Source of the DNA: an uncultured Marinobacter sp.
GTDB taxonomy: Bacteria; Pseudomonadota; Gammaproteobacteria; Pseudomonadales; Oleiphilaceae
NCBI RefSeq assembly: GCF_946886895.1
Contig: NZ_CAMPJO010000001.1
Coordinates: 124,001-188,000, forward strand
Length of the DNA: 64,000 nt
Reading direction: 5' to 3'
Below, one piece after another: positions 26,791 through 34,086 of the stretch. A program made the position numbers and the translations under genes. The notes beneath the pieces are model-generated. The model was not told where the DNA came from. It saw only the letters and a list, made by a program, of their open reading frames with translations, and made no database searches. Each line of letters starts with the position of its first letter. Position 1 is the first letter of the stretch.

Positions 26791-27497
26791 GCGTGTTGCT
26801 CCCGGCCAAGCTTAACAAACAGAGCGATGTCCTTGATCAGTTTGGAAACCCCGGCGAGCGTGATCATGACAGCGCCGAGTAGCATCATGGCCTTGACCGG
26901 CCAGTACTGGATGCCCCAGGTTTCCATGGTGCGTTCGTCCATCGCATAAGCGTCTGCAAAGAACGTCCAGGATGTGATGATGAGCGCTATGCAAAACATG
27001 AAGAAGAACATGGACGTGAAAATATCCATCCCCACCCGGCCACGAACTGGCAGCAGGTTGTAAACCACATCCACCCGAACGTGGGCACCGTGAAGCATTG
27101 CAAACGCGCCAGTCAGGAGGTACTGCATCCCGAACAGCAGAAAACTCGCCTCGTGAACCCAGATGGTGGGCATATTGAAGATGTAACGCATCACCACTTC
27201 AAAGAAATAGAAAACAACGGCATTCACCGTCCAGAAGGCGGCAAACACCCCGGACTTTTCACTGATCCAGTCGACCACCCGGGTAAAACCGTTCTGGTAA
27301 TCCCAGTCGATCTTCTTCGACATCTCTGCTTCAATTTGCTGAAGCTTTTCATTGGCCTCTGCGTTTTTGTCCATGGCCTGAACACCATGGCCGCTCGCCC
27401 ATTTGTCCCAGGCCATCATCAACAGCGGCATCACCGCCAGCCACCCCCAGTAGAACCAGTGAGGCAGCACAAAACCGAATGCACTCAGATCAGACAT
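26787..27497 (-). CDS. TRAP transporter small permease (DctQ type)
   Basis: A 236-residue membrane protein with four core membrane helices (for example GVFAAFWTVNAVVFYFFEVV, FLLFGMQYLLTGAFAMLHG, GMDIFTSMFFFMFCIALIIT) and the family motif HGAHVRVDVVYNLLP (about residues 145-160). An extra N-terminal helix (HWFYWGWLAVMPLLMMAW) makes it longer than the usual 160-200. I place the start at ATG 27497 (MSDLSAFGF); the frame is open 15 codons further. It assists DctM. It lies 95 bp after dctP. Confidence 0.9.
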   Translation of the reverse strand: MSDLSAFGFVLPHWFYWGWLAVMPLLMMAWDKWASGHGVQAMDKNAEANEKLQQIEAEMSKKIDWDYQNGFTRVVDWISEKSGVFAAFWTVNAVVFYFFEVVMRYIFNMPTIWVHEASFLLFGMQYLLTGAFAMLHGAHVRVDVVYNLLPVRGRVGMDIFTSMFFFMFCIALIITSWTFFADAYAMDERTMETWGIQYWPVKAMMLLGAVMITLAGVSKLIKDIALFVKLGREQHA

Positions 27498-27592
27498 AGT
27501 GTCGTCACCCCAGTTACAGCGAAGGGAGGGAAGAGAGCCCACTTACTGGCGCTCCCTTGCCCCCCCTTTGGATTATTGTTTTGGTGTGTCTG

Positions 27593-28729
27593 TTACTTGA
27601 CGCCCGCCGCCTTGAGATCGTCTTCGTTCACATAGCCGACGGTCTCGTTCATCATGTAGTCAAGCTGCATTTCGAAAATGGCCTTGGCGTCTTCGTCCTT
27701 GTTGGCCCAGTTGTACCAGATCGGGATCGCGGCCCGGCGAAACTCCTTCAGATCCGCCTGGCTGAGCCGGGTAACCTGATCACCGTCTGCCTTGAACTTC
27801 TCCATCGCCTCGATGTTGCGTTTCTGGATGGTCAGGTAGTGCTTCTGTGAGTAGTTCCGTACCTCATCCTCCACCAATTGCTGCAACTTGGGATCAAGCG
27901 CATTCCAGGCACGCAGGTTCACTGTCAGATCCATCAGGTCCACCGGCTGGTAGATAGACATCACGCCAGGAGGCCCGAAGACGATATAGTCCGTCACCTG
28001 TGAGAACCCGAGCTCATAGTTCACCGCCGGGCCGACATAGTCGGCGGCATCAATGGTGCCTTTCTCAAGCGCCGGGAAGATGTCCGAGCCTGGCAGGCTC
28101 ACGGTGGAAACCCCGAATTGCTGGAACACTTCGGCGACCATGCCGCCAGGCACACGGATCTTCATCCCCTTGAGGTCCGCCAGGCTGTTCACCGGCTTCT
28201 TGGAGTGGATAATATTGGCGTCGTGCTGGATGGGACCGACGTAGAAAAGGCCGTATTTCTTGTAGATTTCCCGGGTCTTTTCGAGCATACCCAGGGAGTA
28301 GAACATGGTATCCCACTGATGGGGCTGGTCCGGTCCCGCAGGGTAGGAAGACAGAAACACGGAAGCCGGAATTTTGCCCGACCAGTAGAGTGTGAACGGA
28401 TTCATACCCTGGAGAACGCCGTTACGGACGGCATCAAAAAGGGAGTTGAAATTTGCGGCAACCGCCTTTGCGGGGTACGGCTCAAAAATGAGCTCACCGT
28501 TGGATTTTTCTTCAATGCTGGCGCACCACTGCTCAAAAAGATCATAGCCGACCGTACCGGCATCCCAGACCGATTGCAGTTTCCAGGTGGTGGCGGCCTG
28601 CGCCTGCCCTGCCCCCATCAGCATGGCACCGGCAAACGCGGCACCGACGACGGCGGTTTTCAGAAAGCTCCGGCGAGGGGGAGTCTCGCCTGCGTCACAG
28701 TTATTCCGGATGTTCTTGTTAGTGTTCAT
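27593..28729 (-). CDS. TRAP transporter solute-binding protein (DctP type), Tat-exported
   Basis: A 378-residue periplasmic binding protein. ATG 28729 has GGAGAC 6 nt upstream. The N-terminus holds a twin-arginine signal (PRRSFLKTAVVGAAFAGAML, cut near GAGQAQA), so it is exported folded. Binding-protein features: IRVPGGMVAEVFQQFGVS (the conserved Arg of TRAP ligand pockets, about residue 190) and GTIDAADYVGPAVNYELGF. It resembles the 2-oxoacid/hydroxyacid TRAP group. First gene of the minus-strand operon dctP-Q-M-glcG-glcD-E-F, divergent from the FadR-type regulator. Confidence 0.92.
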   Translation of the reverse strand: MNTNKNIRNNCDAGETPPRRSFLKTAVVGAAFAGAMLMGAGQAQAATTWKLQSVWDAGTVGYDLFEQWCASIEEKSNGELIFEPYPAKAVAANFNSLFDAVRNGVLQGMNPFTLYWSGKIPASVFLSSYPAGPDQPHQWDTMFYSLGMLEKTREIYKKYGLFYVGPIQHDANIIHSKKPVNSLADLKGMKIRVPGGMVAEVFQQFGVSTVSLPGSDIFPALEKGTIDAADYVGPAVNYELGFSQVTDYIVFGPPGVMSIYQPVDLMDLTVNLRAWNALDPKLQQLVEDEVRNYSQKHYLTIQKRNIEAMEKFKADGDQVTRLSQADLKEFRRAAIPIWYNWANKDEDAKAIFEMQLDYMMNETVGYVNEDDLKAAGVK

Positions 28730-28841
28730 CGAAACGTCTCCGTTGGCATTGTTATTATCAGCGTCAGAGCAACGCCGGCACAAAGGCCGACATTAGAAGG
28801 ATATTCGTAGGCAAACGGCATTTAGTCCAGCGTCTGGAGCA

Positions 28842-28854
28842 CTGGTCAGACCAC
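28842..28854. promoter_or_regulatory. GlcC-type operator 1
   Basis: CTGGTC-A-GACCAC, a near-perfect palindrome of the FadR/GntR class (TGGTCnGACCA), about 113 bp upstream of dctP. It matches operator 2 in 11 of 13 bases. Confidence 0.6.
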
Positions 28855-28958
28855 TTTTTGGAAGTTAAAAAATGGACGAATTGATTCGGATCAGCCATAT
28901 TTAAAGGGCTTGAGAGCACATGAACTGAGGGACCAATAATCAACAATCACAACCCTCA

Positions 28959-28971
28959 CTGGTCTGACCAG
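28959..28971. promoter_or_regulatory. GlcC-type operator 2
   Basis: CTGGTC-T-GACCAG, a perfect palindrome 22 bp before the start of the regulator gene. It is the same type as operator 1, 117 bp away. This suggests that the regulator controls both its own gene and the glycolate operon. Confidence 0.65.
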
Positions 28972-28992
28972 CGAGCATCCACGGGCATCTGA

Positions 28993-29751
28993 ATGGCAAT
29001 ATCCCAGGCAATTTCCTATCGGCTGGAGCGGCTGATCCTCGACGGCGGGCTGGCCCCGGAACAGAAAATTCCGTCAGAACGGCAGCTTGCTGCCCGGCTG
29101 GGCGTGTCCCGCGCCATTATCCGCGAGGCTCTGCACGAACTGCAGGGCCGGGGCGTCATCGAAACCCGGCACGGCAAGGGTTCCTTCGTAGCGAGCATGG
29201 TCCCGGGCGCCCGGAATCTGGATGAACACAGTCCGCTGATGCACTTGTTTGAAGGCCACCCGCGCACCCTGTTTGACCTGCTCGAAGTGCGTGAACAGCT
29301 TGAAGGCCAGGCCGCACGTCTCGCGGCCCAGCGCGCCACCAGTCTGGACCGGCACCGCATCACCAAGGCGTTCCGGGCGCTTGAGGGCACCGACCCGCTG
29401 AGCAACGCACGGCTCGACCACGGCTTTCACCTGGCTATTGTCGAGGCCTCCCACAACCCGATTCTGGTACACGTGCTGAGTGGTCTGAAGAACATGATGC
29501 TGATGACGGTTCAGGCCTCGGTGGCCAATCTCAACCCCCGTGAGGAGATGCGAAAGCAAATCGTCCGCCAGCATCGCCAGCTCTGCGAGGCGGTGGTTTC
29601 CGGCAAGCCAACCAGCGCGCAGAAGGCGGCCATGGCGCACGTGCGGTTTGTCAGCGATGCCATGCGGGACATGGAAAAGCAGGGCAGCACCCTCATTCGC
29701 CTGCCCATTCCGCTGGACGCCGCCGGCACCCGTGTTTCGCCCCGGCCCTGA
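28993..29751 (+). CDS. FadR-family (GntR) transcriptional regulator, GlcC-like
   Basis: A 252-residue regulator with an N-terminal winged helix (LERLILDGGLAPEQKIPSER then QLAARLGVSRAIIREALHEL, residues about 10-70) and a C-terminal FCD ligand-binding domain (residues about 90-235) with metal-ligand-type residues in LDHGFHLAIVEASHNPIL. Divergent from the glycolate transport/oxidase operon, with matching palindromes in the shared promoter region; so it most likely senses glycolate (inference). Paralogues of this family sense pyruvate, lactate or fatty acyl-CoA. Confidence 0.9.
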   Translation: MAISQAISYRLERLILDGGLAPEQKIPSERQLAARLGVSRAIIREALHELQGRGVIETRHGKGSFVASMVPGARNLDEHSPLMHLFEGHPRTLFDLLEVREQLEGQAARLAAQRATSLDRHRITKAFRALEGTDPLSNARLDHGFHLAIVEASHNPILVHVLSGLKNMMLMTVQASVANLNPREEMRKQIVRQHRQLCEAVVSGKPTSAQKAAMAHVRFVSDAMRDMEKQGSTLIRLPIPLDAAGTRVSPRP

Positions 29752-29766
29752 GAGGTCAAAGTGCTT

Positions 29767-29784
29767 GCAATGAGGCTTCATTGC
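29767..29784. promoter_or_regulatory. Inverted repeat upstream of the amino-acid ABC operon
   Basis: GCAATGA-GGCT-TCATTGC, perfect 7-bp arms, 16 bp after the regulator stop. Without a T-run it is a weak terminator; it could be an operator of the next operon. Confidence 0.3.
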
Positions 29785-29905
29785 TCCACAATGACCGGCA
29801 GGCATTGTCGGCGAAAAGCCGGTGAAGTCCCGGCAACGGGTATTGATTTTCGCCACAACAGCCCGTAAAACATGCGCCTTTGAATGACAGACTCAGGAGT
29901 CACCC

Positions 29906-30676
29906 ATGGCGGACCATGCGCCTTTGATCTGCAGGGACGTTCACAAAACTTTTGATCAGCTTGAAGTACTCAAAGGTATTTCACTGGAAACCCGCAAAGG
30001 CGATGTAGTGTCCCTCATCGGCAGCTCCGGCTCTGGCAAGAGTACCTTCCTGCGCTGTATCAACCTGCTGGAAACACCGACCTCCGGCGACGTTATTGTG
30101 CATGGTGACCCCATCCGGTTTACCACCAACCGCAAAGGCGAGCGCATTCCCGCTGACAACAAGCAGGTTGAACTGATCCGCGCCAAACTCTCCATGGTGT
30201 TCCAGAGCTTCAACCTCTGGTCTCACATGACAGTGCTCGAAAACATTATTGAAGCGCCCATCCACGTGCTCAAAGTGCCCAAAAAAGAGGCTATCGAGCG
30301 CGCCGAGGCCTACCTGAACAAGGTCGGCATCTATGAGCGCAAGGATTACTACCCGGCCCAGATGTCCGGTGGCCAGCAACAGCGCGCCGCCATTGCCCGG
30401 GCCCTGGCCATGGAGCCGGAAGTGATGTTGTTTGATGAACCCACCTCGGCGCTGGACCCGGAACTGGTGGGTGAAGTGCTCAAGGTAATGCAAAGCCTGG
30501 CCGAGGAAGGTCGGACCATGATCGTGGTCACTCACGAGATGGCATTTGCAAGGGATGTGTCCAGTCAGGTCCTGTTCCTGCATCAGGGCGTGATTGAGGA
30601 GCAGGGGACACCGGACAAGGTGTTCGACCACCCTGATTCGGAACGCATGAAGCAGTTCCTGGCTCCCAACTTCTGA
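29906..30676 (+). CDS. Amino-acid ABC transporter ATP-binding protein (HisP/AotP type)
   Basis: A 256-residue ATPase of the polar amino-acid uptake family: Walker [10 protein letters not shown] (about residues 38-46), Q-loop MVFQSFNLW, signature [16 protein letters not shown] (about 155), Walker [15 protein letters not shown], and switch His VVTHEM. AGGAG lies 7 nt before ATG 29906. It is first of an ATPase / binding protein / two permeases / astE set. The linked astE makes arginine or ornithine the likely substrate, as in the Pseudomonas aot system. Confidence 0.93.
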   Translation: MADHAPLICRDVHKTFDQLEVLKGISLETRKGDVVSLIGSSGSGKSTFLRCINLLETPTSGDVIVHGDPIRFTTNRKGERIPADNKQVELIRAKLSMVFQSFNLWSHMTVLENIIEAPIHVLKVPKKEAIERAEAYLNKVGIYERKDYYPAQMSGGQQQRAAIARALAMEPEVMLFDEPTSALDPELVGEVLKVMQSLAEEGRTMIVVTHEMAFARDVSSQVLFLHQGVIEEQGTPDKVFDHPDSERMKQFLAPNF

Positions 30677-30778
30677 CACTCGGTGCTATCTTGAACCGGT
30701 GCAGAAAGAAAAGCGTTGGATAAACCGATATCCACAAAAAAATAAAGCCCACAAGGCAAACCACTGGAGAAGTGACAC

Positions 30779-31531
30779 ATGAAAAAACTGATTGTTGCAG
30801 CAAGCTGTGCCCTGGCCCTGATCGCCGGCGGCGCCAGCGCCCAGGAACAAAATCTGCGGATCGCGTTCGACGTGCCCTATGAGCCGTTCGAATACAAAGA
30901 CGAAAACGGCAAGCTGACTGGCTTCGAAGTCGAACTGGCCGAAGCCATGTGCAAGGAAATGGACGCCAACTGCGACTTCGTGATCCAGGCGTGGGACGGC
31001 ATGATTCCCGGCCTGCTGGCACGCAAGTTCGATCTGATCATGTCGTCCATGTCCATCACGCCGGAACGCGCGGAGCGGGTCCTGTTCTCCGAGCCGTACT
31101 ACAACACACCAGGCGGCTGGTTCGCCCGTGACGGTTTCAGCACCGACGTGACCGACATGGATGCCATGAAAGGCAAAGTGGTCGGCGTGCAGCGCGGCAC
31201 CACCATGGACACCTACGTGACCGAGAACATGGGTGGCATTGTCACCATCAAGCGTTACACCACGGCGGACGACATGGTGCTGGACCTTGAAGGTGAGCGT
31301 CTGGACGTGGTCTTTGTGGACTACCCGGTGGGTGAACAGACCATCCTCAGCAAGGACGGCTTCAAGGAAGTCAGTGAGCCGGTCAAGCTGGGCGAAGGCG
31401 TCGGTGTTGCAATGCGCAAGCGTGACAAGGAGCTGGCAGAAGAAGTCAATGCTGCCCTGGCAACGCTCAAGGAAAACGGCACCTACGACAAGATCATGAA
31501 GAAATACTTCAAGTACGATATCAAGATGTAA
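30779..31531 (+). CDS. Amino-acid ABC transporter substrate-binding protein (ArgT/AotJ type)
   Basis: A 250-residue periplasmic binding protein with a signal peptide (MKKLIVAASCALALIAGGAS, cut after ASA). Family motifs are FDVPYEPFEYKDENGKLTGFEVEL, WDGMIPGLLARKFDLIMSSMS, and the second-lobe VGVQRGTTMDTYV with RGTT, which contacts the ligand carboxylate in lysine/arginine/ornithine-binding proteins. It lies 102 bp after the ATPase gene. Confidence 0.92.
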   Translation: MKKLIVAASCALALIAGGASAQEQNLRIAFDVPYEPFEYKDENGKLTGFEVELAEAMCKEMDANCDFVIQAWDGMIPGLLARKFDLIMSSMSITPERAERVLFSEPYYNTPGGWFARDGFSTDVTDMDAMKGKVVGVQRGTTMDTYVTENMGGIVTIKRYTTADDMVLDLEGERLDVVFVDYPVGEQTILSKDGFKEVSEPVKLGEGVGVAMRKRDKELAEEVNAALATLKENGTYDKIMKKYFKYDIKM

Positions 31532-31597
31532 TGACCTGCTCGGGGCGGCCCTCCAGGGCCGTCCTGATTACCGGACTTTCGATGACCGGACATTCCC

Positions 31598-32302
31598 ATG
31601 ATTGATCTGAAAGGCTACGGACCGGAACTGCTGGACGGCGCGGTGGTCACCATTGAGCTGGCGTTCCTTTCCCTGGCACTCTCGCTGACCCTTGGACTGC
31701 TTGGCGCTTCCGCCAAACTCTCTGGCAATCGCCTGGCCATCGGCGTTGCAACCACGTACACCACCCTGATCCGCGGGGTTCCCGATCTGGTGATGATGAT
31801 GCTGTTTTACTACGGCGGCCAGGTGGTGGTGAACATGATTTCGGATTATGTCTGGGCACAGTACGAAATCGACTTTTTCTTCCAGTTCGACCCTTTCATT
31901 TCCGGCGTCATCACCATCGGGCTGATCTTCGGAGCCTACATGACGGAAACCTTCCGGGGCGCGTTCCTGGCGGTCGAATCTGGCCAGATTGAAGCGGCGC
32001 GGGCTTACGGTTTCACCCGCCTGCACACGTTCCGTCGCATCATGATTCCCCAGATGATGCGCCATGCCCTGCCGGGTATCGGCAATAACTGGCAGGTGCT
32101 GCTGAAAACCACGGCGCTGGTCTCGATTATCGGCCTGACCGACATGGTGCGGGTGGCGGAAGAAGCCGCCAAGGCCGAACGCATGCCGTTTCACTTTTTC
32201 ATTCCGGTGGCCTTTGTGTATCTGTCGCTGACCGCCGGTTCCGAGCTGTTTATCAAGTGGCTCGACAAACGCGCCAATGTCGGCGTGGTTCAGGGAGGAT
32301 AA
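31598..32302 (+). CDS. Amino-acid ABC transporter permease (HisQ/AotQ type)
   Basis: A 234-residue inner-membrane permease with about five helices and the cytoplasmic EAA loop ESGQIEAARAYGFTRLHTF RRIMIPQMM-type segment (about residues 125-155). The early TLIRGVPDLVMMMLFYYGG is typical of this family. It lies 66 bp after the binding-protein gene and 3 bp before its partner permease. Confidence 0.92.
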   Translation: MIDLKGYGPELLDGAVVTIELAFLSLALSLTLGLLGASAKLSGNRLAIGVATTYTTLIRGVPDLVMMMLFYYGGQVVVNMISDYVWAQYEIDFFFQFDPFISGVITIGLIFGAYMTETFRGAFLAVESGQIEAARAYGFTRLHTFRRIMIPQMMRHALPGIGNNWQVLLKTTALVSIIGLTDMVRVAEEAAKAERMPFHFFIPVAFVYLSLTAGSELFIKWLDKRANVGVVQGG

Positions 32303-32305
32303 CGG

Positions 32306-33040
32306 ATGCCGGAATTTATCCCTGATTTTATCGTCCACTGGCTGAACCAGAACGAAATCTTCACCCCCATGACCCTGATGGAATACTGGGACGGCTTGGT
32401 GAATACCGTTCAACTGGTGTTCCTGTCGCTGGTGATCGGTCTGATCTGTGCGGTGCCCCTGGCCATTTTGCGTACGGTGAAAAACCCGTTCATCTCCGGC
32501 CCGGTGTGGATTTATACCTACCTGTTCCGTGGCACGCCGCTGCTGATCCAGCTTTACATCATCTATTACGGGATTGCCCAGATTCCGGGCATTCAGGAGA
32601 CGTTCTGGTGGGAGATATTCCGGGAGCCATTCTACCCGGCCCTGCTGGCGTTTACCCTGAACACCGCCGCCTATACCACGGAAATTATCCGGGGGGCCAT
32701 TGTCTCCACGCCCCATGGTGAGATTGAGGCCGCCAAGGCTTATGGCATGAGCTGGTTCATGCGGATGCGACGTATCGTACTGCCCAGTGCCGCCCGGCGG
32801 GCGGTTCAGGCGTATTCCAATGAGGTAATCTTCATGCTGCACTCCAGTGCGATTGCCAGCGTGGTGACCATTGTGGATCTGACCGGGGCGGCGCGAAATA
32901 TCTACTCGCGGTTTTATGCGCCGTTTGATGCGTTCATCTTTGTGGCTTTTTGCTACATGGCACTGACGTTTATGCTGGTATTTGCCTTCCGCAAACTTGA
33001 GAACCATTTGCTGAAGCATCAGCGGCCGGTTAATTCGTGA
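32306..33040 (+). CDS. Amino-acid ABC transporter permease (HisM/AotM type)
   Basis: A 244-residue permease with the motif YTYLFRGTPLLIQLYIIYYG and the EAA loop GEIEAAKAYGMSWFMRMRRI (about residues 138-157). It forms a heterodimer with the HisQ-type gene before it. Its stop overlaps the astE GTG start (GTGA), which ties uptake to arginine breakdown. Confidence 0.92.
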   Translation: MPEFIPDFIVHWLNQNEIFTPMTLMEYWDGLVNTVQLVFLSLVIGLICAVPLAILRTVKNPFISGPVWIYTYLFRGTPLLIQLYIIYYGIAQIPGIQETFWWEIFREPFYPALLAFTLNTAAYTTEIIRGAIVSTPHGEIEAAKAYGMSWFMRMRRIVLPSAARRAVQAYSNEVIFMLHSSAIASVVTIVDLTGAARNIYSRFYAPFDAFIFVAFCYMALTFMLVFAFRKLENHLLKHQRPVNS

Positions 33041-34086
33041 CGCTCTTCGGATCTCATTCTGACTGGCTCTCCCACACTCTGGATAACGCCGGCACCAACC
33101 TTCCGGAACTCAACACCCACCTCCCGGACGGCACCCGCCTCAGCCGCAAAGCGGTCGGGGTTCTGGACATTGCGCCGCCTGCCGGCCGCGCCAATCCGAA
33201 CGACGAGGCCGTCATTGTCTCCGCCGGCGTGCACGGTAACGAGACCGCACCCATCGAGGTTCTGAATGGGCTGGTTTCCGAGCTGATCCATGGCGAGTGG
33301 GAACTGGCCTGCCCTCTGTTGCTGATTCTCGGCAATCCGCCGGCGATGCTGGCCGGGGAGCGGTTTATTGAGGTAAACCTGAACCGGCTGTTCAGCGGCG
33401 CGCACTCGCGAGCGGAGGTCGCCGGGCTGGCCGAGGGCCAACGGGCGCGGTTGCTGGAGGAGGTTTGCCGGCAGTTTGCCTCGGCCCATTCGCAGGCACT
33501 GTGCCATTACGATCTGCACACAGCGATCCGGCCTTCGCATCGGGAGCGGTTTGCCCTCTATCCGTTTGTCGAGGGACGGCAGGTTCCGGTCAACGAATGT
33601 GATTTCCTGCTGGAGGCGGAGGTGGAAACCCTGCTGTTGCAACACAAAGCCGGCACGACGTTTTCGTCGTTTTCCTCGTCCGGGCTGCAGGCGGAGAGTT
33701 TTACCATTGAGCTCGGTAAGGTAAGGCCGTTTGGCCAGAATGACCTGGCGCGCTTCTCAGGCATTAGCGATGCCCTGCGGCGGCGGTTCCGCGGGCTGCC
33801 CGCACCATCATCGAAACCGCCTTTTGATGATCTGACGGTGTTTGAGGTGGTACACGAGATTCTCAATACCGGAAAGCATTTCCGGTTTCACGTGCCGGAT
33901 GACGTGGCCAATTTCACTGAATACCCGGCCGGCACGGTGATCTGGGAAGACGACAGCACCTGCTACCGGGTCGGGAACACGCCGGAGGCCATTGTGTTTC
34001 CCAACCCGGAAGTGCCTGTGGGCCAGAGAGTCGGCCTGATGATCAGGCCGGAGCGTTCTCCGGCTCCGGAACCGGAGCACGGATAA
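33037..34086 (+). CDS. astE: Succinylglutamate desuccinylase AstE
   Basis: Last step of the arginine succinyltransferase pathway: hydrolysis of N-succinylglutamate to glutamate and succinate. The 349-residue protein is a zinc carboxypeptidase-fold enzyme (AstE/ASPA). Zinc ligands lie in GVHGNETAPIEV (His and Glu, about residues 66-69) and HYDLHTAIR (His, about 158), and the catalytic Glu region in ESFTIELGKV. GTG start overlaps the permease stop. Its 3' end overlaps the 3' end of the convergent RND gene by 44 bp. The other ast genes stand 4-11 kb away on the other strand. Confidence 0.95.
   Translation: MTLFGSHSDWLSHTLDNAGTNLPELNTHLPDGTRLSRKAVGVLDIAPPAGRANPNDEAVIVSAGVHGNETAPIEVLNGLVSELIHGEWELACPLLLILGNPPAMLAGERFIEVNLNRLFSGAHSRAEVAGLAEGQRARLLEEVCRQFASAHSQALCHYDLHTAIRPSHRERFALYPFVEGRQVPVNECDFLLEAEVETLLLQHKAGTTFSSFSSSGLQAESFTIELGKVRPFGQNDLARFSGISDALRRRFRGLPAPSSKPPFDDLTVFEVVHEILNTGKHFRFHVPDDVANFTEYPAGTVIWEDDSTCYRVGNTPEAIVFPNPEVPVGQRVGLMIRPERSPAPEPEHG

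Noticed and set aside
27498..27592. Attenuator between dctP and dctQ
   Set aside because: Only a weak GGGAG/CTCCC pairing is visible in these 95 bp; not enough to call a structure.
31568..33019. 483-codon minus-strand frame over the two ABC permease genes
   Set aside because: It covers two well-supported permease genes in another frame, and its His/Arg/Gln-rich translation is typical of an antisense shadow.
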